64,000 nt of DNA from Rosistilla carotiformis. Lineage in GTDB: Bacteria; Planctomycetota; Planctomycetia; Pirellulales; Pirellulaceae. Position numbers and translations under genes: made by a program. A model generated the notes under the pieces. The model was given only the letters and a program-made list of their open reading frames with translations, was not told where the DNA came from and did not search any database. The DNA lies in NCBI RefSeq assembly GCF_007753095.1, contig NZ_CP036348.1, positions 6,859,411 to 6,923,410 of the forward strand, given 5' to 3'. Below, piece after piece: positions 7,361 through 16,830 of this stretch; position 1 is the first letter of the stretch, and each line of letters opens with the position of its first letter.

Positions 7361-9376
7361 TTAGAAGATGCCTCGGTCGAGCGAATCGTCGTCGTCGGAG
7401 CCCGCGTCGTCCGCATCGGCATCGTCGCCATCCTGGTCATCTTCGGGTTCGTCCAAGCGAACCAGGATGTAGTTCTCCACGCGTTCCCCTTCGAAGTGAA
7501 CCAACAGTGGGACTTCGTCTTGGGTCAGGTTGTAGAGTCCGGTTTCGGCGACCACTTTGTCGCTCTCCCCGATTCGCATTGCGACGCGTTGGGTGTTCTT
7601 ATCGACGCGACCTTGAATCGCCGCCGATTCGTCGGTTTCGCTGTTGTACAGCGTACCGGCGATGATCCCCGATTTGTCGACCGCCAATTGGACGATCCGC
7701 GTCGGTTCGACATCCTCTTTGCTCGTCGAAAGCGCAAAGGTTCCTAACGGCAACCATTCCGCTTCGTCGGCCGCTTCTTCGGACTCCGGAGGCTGAACGG
7801 TCGCCAAAACGGCGGCGCTCTGCGCGAATTCATCCGCCGACGCGACGTCTTCACCATCGATGTAGACGCGGTTGTCTTCGTAGGTCACGTTGCCGCCGCT
7901 GCCGTAATCATAATAGATCGGCTCGGACCAAACCGTAGCCGGTGCGGTCCAACTGAACCACGACGACGCGACGTTCCAGGTCGGCCGCTGCCACCAATAG
8001 CCCCACGGATAATCGTTGAAGCGATGGTAGTAGTGCCAACGACAGACGCCACCGGGATGCCGGTACCACCAGTCGCCGTGGAACCAGTTGTTGTGATGAT
8101 GATACCCCGTCCAACGCGTTCGCACGTTGTTGCCCCAGCCGTGCCAATAATTGACGCGGCCAGGCCGACTGCCGGCCCAGCCATGCAGGCCGCCCATCTG
8201 CCGGTCCCAACGCTTCTCGATCGAGACGATGTTGTTCCTGTCGATATTCACCCACGACGGACGGTTGTTGATGACCGTGTTACCGATCCCGATGTTGCCG
8301 ATGTTGATCGGGCGATCGTTCCAGCCGGGGCGGCCAGCGGTTCCAGGCGGAATATGCCCAGGCCGTCGATCGGGATGATGGTCTCCAGGTCGACCGGGGC
8401 GGTGATCGCCCGGCCGATCGGGGCCACCAGGACGGTTGCCGGGTCGATTAGGATTGCGATCGCCCAAATCGCCAGGCTTAGGTCCTGGCTTGTTCCCAGG
8501 TTTCTGCCCGGGTTTATTTCCAGGCCGCACGCCTCCGTCGAGACCTAAGAAGTCTCCCAAATCGCCAGCAGAAGGGTGATCGCCGTGGCCGGGTCGGTTG
8601 CCGAAGCCAGGTCGATCGTTGCCGCCGGGTCGGTTGCCGAAGCCGGGTCGATCGTTGTCGCCAGGTCGGTTACCGGAACCAGGACGGTTGCCAGCGCCGG
8701 GGCGGTCGTTGCCGCCGGGGCGATTTCCGGAACCGGGCCGGTCGATTTGACCGGGCAGCGTCGAGGGGCGTCCGTGGCCGCCAAGGCTTGGGAAGCTGGG
8801 GCGGTCGTCCAAATTGCCAGGCAATTTGGAGGGGCGATTTGATCCGGGACGATCACCGCTACCACCGAGATTGCCAGGGAGTGTGGAGGGGCGATTCGAT
8901 CCAGGACGATCGCCGCCACCGCCGAGATTTCCTGGCAGATTCGGCTTCGAAGGCTTCAACCCACCGCTAAAGCCGCCGCCGAATCCCGAATCCCCCGGGC
9001 GTGACGACGGGAAACTGGGGCGGTTGCTTGTCGATGGCCGAGATGGCGTGGAAGGTCGCGTCGACGGCATCGAAGGACGTGATGGAGTCGAAGGTCGAGT
9101 CGAGGGCATCGAGGGGCGTGATGGCATCGAAGGCCGAGTCGATGGCATGGAGGGGCGCGACGGCATCGAGGGCCGACCTCCGCCACCGCCGCCGCCGAGA
9201 TGTGGCATGCTAGCAGGGCGTCCGCCGCCGCCACCAACACGTCCGCCACCGCCGGCTCGTCCACCGCCGCCACCGTGACCACCACCGCCGCCACGGAATC
9301 CGCCTGCCAGTGTGATGTTCCCATCGGAGACGGGCATCACCAGCAACGCGCAAACAAGGATGATTCGCTTTTTCAT
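7361..9376 (-). CDS. Gly/Pro-rich repetitive exported surface protein
   Basis: A 671-residue exported protein of unknown function. A signal peptide (MKKRIILV... to about residue 24) is followed by a Gly-rich tract with poly-Gly blocks (25-70), a PSMPSRPS/PSTRPS repeat tract (about 70-125), and NRPG/DRPG repeats (about 150-330). A Trp/His/Tyr-rich segment (about 400-520) comes next. The final conserved-looking domain contains VYIDGEDVASADEFA and an acidic Asp-rich tail. I chose the ATG at 9376 because it opens the signal peptide; the frame stays open upstream but runs into the neighbouring gene. The layout resembles planctomycete proteins once labelled mu-protocadherin-like. It follows the DUF4440-like gene by 20 bp, so they are likely cotranscribed. 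A structural wall or matrix role is inference. Confidence 0.8.
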   Translation of the reverse strand: MKKRIILVCALLVMPVSDGNITLAGGFRGGGGGHGGGGGRAGGGGRVGGGGGRPASMPHLGGGGGGGRPSMPSRPSMPSTRPSMPSRPSMPSTRPSTPSRPSMPSTRPSTPSRPSTSNRPSFPSSRPGDSGFGGGFSGGLKPSKPNLPGNLGGGGDRPGSNRPSTLPGNLGGSGDRPGSNRPSKLPGNLDDRPSFPSLGGHGRPSTLPGQIDRPGSGNRPGGNDRPGAGNRPGSGNRPGDNDRPGFGNRPGGNDRPGFGNRPGHGDHPSAGDLGDFLGLDGGVRPGNKPGQKPGNKPGPKPGDLGDRNPNRPGNRPGGPDRPGDHRPGRPGDHHPDRRPGHIPPGTAGRPGWNDRPINIGNIGIGNTVINNRPSWVNIDRNNIVSIEKRWDRQMGGLHGWAGSRPGRVNYWHGWGNNVRTRWTGYHHHNNWFHGDWWYRHPGGVCRWHYYHRFNDYPWGYWWQRPTWNVASSWFSWTAPATVWSEPIYYDYGSGGNVTYEDNRVYIDGEDVASADEFAQSAAVLATVQPPESEEAADEAEWLPLGTFALSTSKEDVEPTRIVQLAVDKSGIIAGTLYNSETDESAAIQGRVDKNTQRVAMRIGESDKVVAETGLYNLTQDEVPLLVHFEGERVENYILVRLDEPEDDQDGDDADADDAGSDDDDSLDRGIF
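8560..9185 (-). repeat. Short in-frame coding repeats of the surface protein
   Basis: Two families of short tandem repeats lie inside the surface-protein gene. Around 9020-9175 an about 24 bp unit encodes RPSMPSRPSTPS-type motifs, and around 8560-8720 an about 36 bp unit encodes GNRPGGNDRPGF-type motifs. Such tracts expand and contract by slippage, so length variation between strains is expected. Confidence 0.75.
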
Positions 9377-9396
9377 GGATTCAAACTTTCGTTGTT

Positions 9397-10320
9397 TTAT
9401 TGTTGCGTGGTTGTGACAGTGGCTTCCGACGCGCCACTTGTTTCGACGCGTGTGACCATGACCGATGGGGTAGAAGGCTGCAGTTCGCCTTCGATCTCGC
9501 GACCAACCAATTGGACAGCAAACGCATCGTTCGATTCTGGGGTCAGGATGTAAGTTCCCGACGCGGTCCGGCCATCGGCCAGCGTTTGAGTCGCTTTGAT
9601 CAGCCAATCGTCGCCGTTTCGGCTCCACATCCCTTCGCCAAACGATCCATCCGCGTCGAACGTCCACGATCGCAATTGCTTTTGGATCGGATCCCAGCCG
9701 ATGATTTGAGTGCTCTGCGCGATGCTGCCATCGTCGGCAGTCGCCTGGAAGGATCGGATCAGAAACGATCCGCCGATCGATCGGCGAACCGTCGCGCGGA
9801 CGGGTGATTCGCTGTCAGCGTCCTGCCACGATCCGACCAACCACTCCAGCTGCGAGATCGCATCGGCTGCCGACGCGGGGGTTGGAACCGGCATCTCCTC
9901 CATCGAATCGATCAACCATTGCTCCCCCTGCTTCTTCAGGATCGCGGAAAAATGGTTGAAGACGGGAGCGTCGGCTCCGTTGGTGACAGCGACTTGGCCG
10001 TCAACACTCGCAACGCTCTCGGTGATCATTCGCACATGCTCAACGGTGCCGGAGATCTTGATCGGTGCACCTTCTTCGAACAGCGTCTTGATGTCGCCCA
10101 CGATTTGATCGCGGCCATCGGTGCGTTGCGCCAGATTATGATCCAGATGCGTCGCATTCTCGGACCAAGCCTGGGAAACTGCATCGAAATCCTTGGCATT
10201 AAAAGCAACGACATAGTCCTGGATCGCGGTGCGAACCTCCTCTTCGCTTCCCACCGCGACGCCGCTTGGAATTGCCAATACAGAGGATAGGAGCCAAGCG
10301 AAACAATGCATCGATCTCAT
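9397..10320 (-). CDS. Exported SnoaL/DUF4440-like protein with lipocalin-like C-terminal half
   Basis: A 307-residue protein with a signal peptide (about residues 1-24). The N-terminal half (about 25-145) resembles the SgcJ/EcaC branch of the SnoaL/NTF2-like fold, seen in AIQDYVVAFNAKDFDAVSQ and the matching LKKQGEQWLIDSM strand. The C-terminal half (about 160-300) is beta-rich, with LEWLVGSWQD and WTFDADGSFGEGMW, and looks like a barrel domain of the kind seen in DUF1579-type proteins. NTF2-like domains bind small ligands or serve as non-catalytic scaffolds, so no enzyme role is assigned. It heads the operon with the Gly/Pro-rich surface protein. Confidence 0.7.
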   Translation of the reverse strand: MRSMHCFAWLLSSVLAIPSGVAVGSEEEVRTAIQDYVVAFNAKDFDAVSQAWSENATHLDHNLAQRTDGRDQIVGDIKTLFEEGAPIKISGTVEHVRMITESVASVDGQVAVTNGADAPVFNHFSAILKKQGEQWLIDSMEEMPVPTPASAADAISQLEWLVGSWQDADSESPVRATVRRSIGGSFLIRSFQATADDGSIAQSTQIIGWDPIQKQLRSWTFDADGSFGEGMWSRNGDDWLIKATQTLADGRTASGTYILTPESNDAFAVQLVGREIEGELQPSTPSVMVTRVETSGASEATVTTTQQ

Positions 10321-11082
10321 TTTAGGGTCTCTTCAGAAGTCGGATGAGCGGACAGCGCCACGACGCGACGGAGTCCAAATTGGGGTTCAAGTTGGCCAGC
10401 AAGAACGGTTCAGCTATTGAGCCAACTAAGTATACGGTCCTCTGCACCCGATGTAAGGAAAAATCGAAAGCGCTGTGAAGCGGATGTACCAAGGAGAATC
10501 AGATGGCACGCGCCAGCTTGGCAGTTGTACGTAAGTCACGGTGAATTGTCGCGACCGAAAGCTTGCCAGGCCAGTTAGAAGTCTTTCGTTCGTCGCAGAC
10601 CGTTCCACATCGCATTCATCCTATTCAGGGCCGCAGGCTCGACCATTTGCATAGCCCAGGCCATCGGCCTGGGTTATAGCGGCGATGATTGACATGGTTG
10701 GGCTATAGGCCCGGCGGACTGTCACCACCTCCCCCCGGGGCGTTGCACCTTCGCCCGTTGTGAAATGAAACCGGGCGCCGTCGGCTGTACCCAGCCCTGC
10801 CGGCTGGGCTATGCAAATTGCTGGACCTTCGGCCCGCGACAGGCGTGCCAGGAATGTGCCTGTCCCCTTTCGCCCCTTGTGGCGTCGGAACCGGGGCTAA
10901 CGCCCAAACGGCTAATTAAACCGACAAGCCGCTAGCCATGCGGCTGATACCTCAAACTGAAACACTGAATAGCCCTGGAAAAATCGATTCTTCATAAAGC
11001 AACAGCCGAGTATTAGTGTTACAATAAGCCTCCCCCCTCCCACCCATCGAGCGTCTTCACGCTTGCAACACTCGCCCGCCCC
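10321..11082. other. Gene-free stretch between divergent genes
   Basis: About 760 bp without a credible gene. It must hold the promoters of the DUF4440-like gene (left, minus) and the PSCyt gene (right, plus). It also holds the inverted-repeat element annotated separately and, directly after that, a short hairpin (GACAGGC at 10838-10844 with GCCTGTC at 10858-10864). The last 100 bp before 11083 are more AT-rich and contain no obvious ribosome-binding site. Confidence 0.6.
10628..10835. repeat. 208 bp non-coding element with 32 bp inverted ends
   Basis: The ends 10628-10659 and 10804-10835 are inverted repeats matching at 26 of 32 positions, with a perfect 15 bp core (10645-10659 with 10804-10818). 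The inside is GC-rich and holds further palindromic pieces around CCAGGCCATCGGCCTGG. No open reading frame fits. It resembles a MITE or REP-like dispersed element. I cannot see a target-site duplication. Confidence 0.65.
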
Positions 11083-13482
11083 ATGCCTCACCTTTCCCAG
11101 AGGGCTTCGCTGATGTGCGTATCACCGCGTTCAATTTTCAAAATTGCGCTGCTGTTGATCTCTGCAACCGACGCCGGGATGGCGATCGCCGCCGAATCCA
11201 ATCCGCCGACCGGTGCCCCGTCTCCAGCCGACGTCGAGTACTTTGAGCGGAAGATCCGACCGTTGCTGCACGAGCATTGTTTCGAGTGCCACGCAGCCGA
11301 TTCGAAGACGCTGCACGCAGGCCTGCGACTCGACAGCCGATCGGGAATGCTGCAGGGAGGCGACAGCGGCCCGAGCGTTGTGCCGGGCAAGCCGGACGAG
11401 AGTCTGTTGATCTCATCGATCCACTACAACGACTACGAAATGCCTCCCAAAGGCAAGTTGTCCGATCGTGACATCGCCGAATTGACAAACTGGGTCTCTC
11501 GCGGCGCTCCGTTTCCAGCCGCCGCCAGCGACGATCCCGCTCCCGCCGCGGGAATCGATATCCAGCAAGGCCGCGAGTTCTGGTCATTCCAACCGCTGAA
11601 AGAATCGCCGTTGCCGGAGGTCGCCAACGCCGAGTGGCCGCAACAGCGGATCGACTGGTTTGTGCTGGCCGCTCAAGAAGCCGCCGGCCTGCAACCGGCG
11701 GACGAAGCCGATCGGCGGACGCTGCTGCGTCGCCTGGCCTTCGATCTGACCGGCTTGCCCCCGACACTCGCCCAGCAAGAACAATTTGTTAGCGATAACG
11801 ATCCCGAAGCTTACCATCGCCTTGTCACCGATCTGATGCAGTCGCCCGCCTATGGCGAGCGATGGGGCCGCGTTTGGTTGGACCTGGCGCGGTACACCGA
11901 TGCGACCGCGTCGTGGTTGAACCAAGAGGGGAAAGCGCATCTTTATCGCGACTGGGTCGTCCGGGCGATGAACGACGATATGCCCTACGACGAATTCGTG
12001 CGGCGCCAATTGGCGACCGACATGATCCCCGAGACCGGGCCCGACGATATCGCCGCGCTGGGCTTCCTGGGACTCAGCCCGACCTACTGGAAAGAGCTGC
12101 AATTGCCGTGCGAGATCATTAAGGTGATCGTCGCCGATGAGTGGGAGGAGCGAATCGATGCGATCTCGCGAACCTTCTTGGGGCTGACAGTCGCCTGCGC
12201 CCGCTGCCACGATCACAAGTTCGACCCGATCACGACCGAGGACTATTACGCCTTGGCCGGGGTCATTGCCAGCAGCCGACTGACAGCCCGACCCCTCGTT
12301 TCCGAAGAGGAATACGAACCGATTCGGCTTGCCAAAGAAGAGGTCGCTCGGCTGGGAACAGAAATCAAAGCGCTCAAGAAAAAGAAGCCGTTGCCGAAAG
12401 AGGAAATCGACAAACTGACCGCGGAACGGAACCATCTGGCCACAGCGACCCCTGGCTACAGCGACCCGCTGGCCACGGCGGTCAGCGAGGAGTCGCTGTA
12501 TGTCGTTCCGGCGGGCCCGACGAATCACGATGGCACGCGATTGGATTACAAACCGGGCTCGCAAGATCTGAATCTGTTCATCCGCGGCAATCCAAATCGC
12601 TTGGGGCCGATCGTGCCGCGTCGCTTCTTGAGCGTGCTGTCGTCGGACGAACCGACGCCGTTCCAGCAGGGAAGCGGCCGCTTGGAACTGGCCGATTCGA
12701 TCACGCGGCAGGCCGCGCCGCTGACCGCTCGCGTGATCGTCAACCGAATCTGGCTGGCTCATTTCGGCAGCGGACTCGTCTCCACCCCAAGCAATTTTGG
12801 CCAGCTGGGCGAGCGACCGACGCACCCCGAATTGCTGGACGATCTGGCGGCTCGGTTCGTCGCCAACGGTTGGTCGCTGAAGTGGCTGCATCGCGAGATC
12901 GTGATGTCGGCAACGTATCGCCAATCGAGCCGTCGATCGGACGAACAGGAACAGATCGATCCCGACAATCGCTGGCTCGGTCGCATGAACCGCCGTCGGT
13001 TGGATATCGAGGCATGGCGAGATGCGATGCTGACCGCCAGCGGCCAGTTGGATGTGACAACTCCCGGCGAATCGGTTTCGTTCGACGACAACAAGAACCA
13101 CTACCGAACCATGTATTCGACGATCCATCGCCGCGATATGTCCAAGGGGTTGCAGCTGCACGACTTCCCCGATCCGAACGGGCACAGCCCTCAGCGGATC
13201 GCCACGACAACGGCGCTGCAAGGGCTCTATCTATTGAACAGTTCGTTTGTCGCGGGGCAAGCCGACGCGCTGGCAGCGCGGATCGTCCGCGAAGCGCCGG
13301 GCGACCTGACGGCGCAGATCGACCTGACGCATCGGTTGCTGTTCGGCCGGCCGGCGACAGCGGATGAAATCGAACTGGCGACTGAATTTCTCGCCGATCA
13401 ATCGGACGATCCGACAAGCGACGTATGGCGACAGTACGCTCATGCGGTTTTGGGTTGCAACGAATTCCTCTTTGTGGACTGA
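11083..13482 (+). CDS. PSCyt1-DUF1549-DUF1553 (PSD1) planctomycete protein
   Basis: A 799-residue exported protein of a family strongly expanded in Planctomycetes. After a signal peptide (about 1-38), the PSCyt1 cytochrome-c-like domain carries CFECH at residues 66-70, a CxxCH heme site. DUF1549 (PSCyt2) follows at about 170-390, with a second CxxCH in CARCHDHKFDP (Cys at 372). A charged linker of about 390-440 leads to DUF1553 (PSD1) at about 520-790. The family function is not established; an exported redox role in polysaccharide or sulfated-glycan use has been suggested. It is followed after 5 bp by a DUF1501 gene, the usual pairing. A GTG or other alternative start cannot be excluded. Confidence 0.9.
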   Translation: MPHLSQRASLMCVSPRSIFKIALLLISATDAGMAIAAESNPPTGAPSPADVEYFERKIRPLLHEHCFECHAADSKTLHAGLRLDSRSGMLQGGDSGPSVVPGKPDESLLISSIHYNDYEMPPKGKLSDRDIAELTNWVSRGAPFPAAASDDPAPAAGIDIQQGREFWSFQPLKESPLPEVANAEWPQQRIDWFVLAAQEAAGLQPADEADRRTLLRRLAFDLTGLPPTLAQQEQFVSDNDPEAYHRLVTDLMQSPAYGERWGRVWLDLARYTDATASWLNQEGKAHLYRDWVVRAMNDDMPYDEFVRRQLATDMIPETGPDDIAALGFLGLSPTYWKELQLPCEIIKVIVADEWEERIDAISRTFLGLTVACARCHDHKFDPITTEDYYALAGVIASSRLTARPLVSEEEYEPIRLAKEEVARLGTEIKALKKKKPLPKEEIDKLTAERNHLATATPGYSDPLATAVSEESLYVVPAGPTNHDGTRLDYKPGSQDLNLFIRGNPNRLGPIVPRRFLSVLSSDEPTPFQQGSGRLELADSITRQAAPLTARVIVNRIWLAHFGSGLVSTPSNFGQLGERPTHPELLDDLAARFVANGWSLKWLHREIVMSATYRQSSRRSDEQEQIDPDNRWLGRMNRRRLDIEAWRDAMLTASGQLDVTTPGESVSFDDNKNHYRTMYSTIHRRDMSKGLQLHDFPDPNGHSPQRIATTTALQGLYLLNSSFVAGQADALAARIVREAPGDLTAQIDLTHRLLFGRPATADEIELATEFLADQSDDPTSDVWRQYAHAVLGCNEFLFVD

Positions 13483-13487
13483 TCCAT

Positions 13488-14879
13488 ATGTTTCCTGAAT
13501 CGAACTCCGATGCCACACCGATCGATCGCCGCAACCTGTTGCAGACGCTTGGTGGCGGCATGGGCATGCTGGGCGCTGCGTCGATGCTGGCTCAGCCCGC
13601 CACCGCAGCTTCGGCTGCGGGACGCGTGCTGCACAATCCGCCCAAAGCAAAACGGGTAATCCATCTGTTCATGAACGGCGGTCCATTTCAATGCGATCTG
13701 TTTGATCCAAAACCGATGTTGGTTAAGTTTGCCGGGCAGCGACCCTCAGGTGCCGATCTGGTCACCGAACGCAAGACGGGCAACCTGTTGCCTTCGCCGG
13801 CGAAATTCAAACCGGCGGGAAAGAGTGGCGTTCCGGTCAGCGATCTGCTGCCCCACTTGAGCAAGCATGTCGACGACATCTGTGTGTTGCGATCGATGCA
13901 CGCCGACAATCCGAACCACGGCCCGGCGCTGCTGCAGATGAACAACGGCACGATTCTGCCAACCCGCCCCAGCATGGGAGCTTGGTTCCTGTACGGCCTG
14001 GGGACGGAGAACCAGAACTTGCCCGGGTACGTCGTTTTGTGCCCTGGCCGTCCGGTGAGGTTCTCGATCCTTTGGAACAGCGCCTTCCTGCCATCGGCTC
14101 ATCAGGGCACTTATATCAACCATTCCGACCTCGATCCCGGCAAGATGGTTCCCTATTTGCGGAACGAACAATGGGATCGGCAGGCGCAGCGGCGGCAACT
14201 GGACCTGATGCAAAAGCTCAACACCGCCCATCGCGAGATGCGTGGCAGTGACCCGGCTTTGGATGCGAGGATGCAATCGATGGAGACTGCGTATCGGATG
14301 CAGACTCAAGCCAACGACGCCTTCGATCTGAACCAGGAATCAAAAACGACCCGCGAAAACTATGGCTCCGGTCACTTTGCCAACGGCTGCCTATTGGCGC
14401 GGCGCTTGGTCGAACGAGGCGTCCGTTTTGTGCAACTGTATTACGGCAACGGACAGCCCTGGGACACGCACTCCAACCACGACGAGAGTGTTAAAAAGTT
14501 GGCGACCGATATCGACCAACCGACAGCTGCGCTGTTGGGCGATCTGAAGCAACGCGGCTTGTTGGAGGATACGCTGGTGATTTGGGGCGGCGAGTTTGGC
14601 CGCACGCCGACGTCCGAAAACGGCAACGGCCGCGACCACAATCACCACGGCTTCACGATGTGGATGGCCGGCGGCGGCGTCCGCGGTGGGATGACCTACG
14701 GCGAGACCGACGACTTTGGATTCAAAGCGGTCCAGGACAAGATGCACGTCCACGACATGCACGCCACCGTCCTGCACCTGCTAGGGCTCGATCACGAACG
14801 CCTGACCTACCGCTACGCCGGCCGCGACTACCGCCTAACCGACGTCCACGGCCGCATCGTCCAAGAGATCATCGCCTAA
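13488..14879 (+). CDS. DUF1501 domain-containing exported protein
   Basis: A 463-residue protein of the DUF1501 family, distantly related to the alkaline phosphatase/sulfatase fold. The N-terminus has a twin-arginine type signal: Arg-Arg at residues 14-15 in DRRNLLQTLGGG, followed by a hydrophobic Ala/Met-rich stretch. Export in folded form by the Tat system is therefore likely. Candidate metal-site sequences include GGEFGRTP, GRDHNHHGF and late His residues in MHVHDMHATVLH. It starts 5 bp after the PSCyt gene, and the two families occur as neighbours throughout Planctomycetes, so a shared function is inferred. The start at 13488 places the Tat motif at the usual position. Confidence 0.9.
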   Translation: MFPESNSDATPIDRRNLLQTLGGGMGMLGAASMLAQPATAASAAGRVLHNPPKAKRVIHLFMNGGPFQCDLFDPKPMLVKFAGQRPSGADLVTERKTGNLLPSPAKFKPAGKSGVPVSDLLPHLSKHVDDICVLRSMHADNPNHGPALLQMNNGTILPTRPSMGAWFLYGLGTENQNLPGYVVLCPGRPVRFSILWNSAFLPSAHQGTYINHSDLDPGKMVPYLRNEQWDRQAQRRQLDLMQKLNTAHREMRGSDPALDARMQSMETAYRMQTQANDAFDLNQESKTTRENYGSGHFANGCLLARRLVERGVRFVQLYYGNGQPWDTHSNHDESVKKLATDIDQPTAALLGDLKQRGLLEDTLVIWGGEFGRTPTSENGNGRDHNHHGFTMWMAGGGVRGGMTYGETDDFGFKAVQDKMHVHDMHATVLHLLGLDHERLTYRYAGRDYRLTDVHGRIVQEIIA

Positions 14880-14913
14880 GCGACAGGCGTCACGCGATGT
14901 AAGGCTGGCGAGT

Positions 14914-16830
14914 TTATTCCTCCGGAACGTCCGCGACAAAATATTCGTGCTGAACCCAACGGGCATCGATCTCGCAATCGAGCATCACGCGTCCTAGTTC
15001 GAAGTCGTCCATCGGTCCTCGAACCGGTACCTCTCCACAATCCAGATGATTGCCGATCGCTGGGTTGGCTGCGATCCCAGTGATCATCGACCGAATTCGA
15101 ATCGCTCGGATCGGTCCGCCCATGGCGACGAAGTGCTGCCCGTACCCGCCATCGCGTCGGTGGGTTGAATTCAGTGCGGCGATCGCGTCCCACGACCAAG
15201 GGACCTGATCGGGCGAGAGCCTCAGGTCCTGTCGCAGCGATTCAGCGAAGGGTTCCAGATCGACGCTTGCTCTCACTGTGGCAAACGTCTCGTTGTCGTA
15301 GCGGCTGACAAACTGAACGCCTTCGGCCGACAATGGCCGGGCCGAAACGGTGGAGACGTTTTGCCCGATCAGTCGCGACACCGACTCCGGCATCGTTTCA
15401 GTTAGCGGGCCGCGCAGTCGTGGCGAATTCTGAGGGGTGCCGAGCGGAGGGACGAAGCCATGATAGCTTCCTTCTTCGGCGGTTTGCTTGCGGAATGCGC
15501 GGCTCAGCGGGACGTATTCGTTTTGCCGACGAACAGCTTCCGCATCGGCGACGCGGCGTCGCCATCGCAACAGCTCGCGCGAAGCGGCTCGCTCGCCGGA
15601 AATCGTCGCGGCGGCGTCCCCCGTTTTGGCAACTAGCGAATCCAACGCAGTGTTAAAGATGAGATAGCGATCGTCCGGCGGCAGCTGCAGGGAGGCCTGA
15701 GCGATCGCATCGATATAATTGCGGTAGAGCGCCAACGCTTCGTCGGCGGAAACTCGCTGTGCATCCGCTTCGATCAACTGAGCCAATGAGGCGTGCATAT
15801 AGGCTCGCGTCTCATCGATCGCGACCAACCAACGTCCTCCGGGATCCTCCGTTTCGCCACGCTCATCTCCATAGCCAGCGGGAACCGGAAAGCGCAAGCC
15901 AACTGTCATCGCCGCCCATTCGATGGCTCGGCAGCGCGCACATGCGACGCTCATCGCGTGCCAGCGATTGACGAGCACCAGGATCGCCTCGGGTCCGGAC
16001 ATTGGCTTGCCGTCAATCGTACAGGTTCCGGAGGCACCGACTTCACGGACTGCGGTTTCCATGTCCGTCGCCAAAGATCCCACATCGGGCGCGATAGCTT
16101 GAATTGCTGCGGTCAGTTGCTGCTTGGCAGCTTCGATTCGCACCGGTCGCAGCGCCGCGTCGATCTTCGATGCGATCGCTAACGGCGCCAGATATTTGCG
16201 CGTCGCATTGGCTGGCATCCAACCGAGTAGCGGGTTGAGCGAATCGATGCCTTTCAAATATTTCGCTTCCGCCGCCGACCACTGAGACTTCGCCACCAAC
16301 GCCTCCAGCTCTTTTCCAAGCTTTTGGATCGCGGGGAGTTGTTGATCTAAACGCTGTCGGGCCAGATCGCTTTGACGCTTTCCGCGCTCGGTGGTGCGAG
16401 CGGCTTCGAATGCTGCACGCACGGTCTTCAGGTGGCTCTGTGCGCGCATCTGGTAATCGACACCTGCGGGTTCGGCATGGATGACCAACAACGCTGCATA
16501 CCGCTGCAACTGCATCGCTTTCGCGTAGACAACGCCCAGTTCATTGATCGGCAACTTTTCGGGCGTTGCAAGTGTCTGCTGATACATCGGCCCGCGTGGC
16601 GTCAACAGTTTGTCGATTCCCGCACAGGCCGCTGCTAGATGGCCGCTGTGTTGGCACGCTTGATGAACATCCAGCGATGCAACAACATCTTTTTCGGTCG
16701 GGTCTGCCGACGCAACAGAACAGCAGACAAGCATCGAAACCACGCCGATCGGCACGCGACGCGCAAACATGCGTCCTGCCATGGCGAGAACTCGCGAGAA
16801 GTGGTTTGTGTAGAAAAGAGGCTTCGTCAT
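14914..16830 (-). CDS. Unknown exported protein, alpha-helical
   Basis: I do not recognise this 638-residue protein. The N-terminus carries a hydrophobic stretch ending in SVASADPT, consistent with a signal peptide. If translation begins at 16830 the n-region is long (about 26 residues); an internal ATG at 16770 would give a normal signal peptide. Residues about 50-400 look helical and contain CARCRAIEW. The C-terminal part contains DDFELGRVMLDCEID. The gene overlaps the upstream lipoprotein gene by ATGA (16827-16830), which favours the first start and translational coupling. A shared envelope role for the pair is inference. Confidence 0.65.
   Translation of the reverse strand: MTKPLFYTNHFSRVLAMAGRMFARRVPIGVVSMLVCCSVASADPTEKDVVASLDVHQACQHSGHLAAACAGIDKLLTPRGPMYQQTLATPEKLPINELGVVYAKAMQLQRYAALLVIHAEPAGVDYQMRAQSHLKTVRAAFEAARTTERGKRQSDLARQRLDQQLPAIQKLGKELEALVAKSQWSAAEAKYLKGIDSLNPLLGWMPANATRKYLAPLAIASKIDAALRPVRIEAAKQQLTAAIQAIAPDVGSLATDMETAVREVGASGTCTIDGKPMSGPEAILVLVNRWHAMSVACARCRAIEWAAMTVGLRFPVPAGYGDERGETEDPGGRWLVAIDETRAYMHASLAQLIEADAQRVSADEALALYRNYIDAIAQASLQLPPDDRYLIFNTALDSLVAKTGDAAATISGERAASRELLRWRRRVADAEAVRRQNEYVPLSRAFRKQTAEEGSYHGFVPPLGTPQNSPRLRGPLTETMPESVSRLIGQNVSTVSARPLSAEGVQFVSRYDNETFATVRASVDLEPFAESLRQDLRLSPDQVPWSWDAIAALNSTHRRDGGYGQHFVAMGGPIRAIRIRSMITGIAANPAIGNHLDCGEVPVRGPMDDFELGRVMLDCEIDARWVQHEYFVADVPEE

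Noticed and set aside
11584-13221. 545-codon minus-strand frame
   Set aside because: Antisense to the PSCyt-DUF1549-DUF1553 gene, which has recognisable domains throughout.
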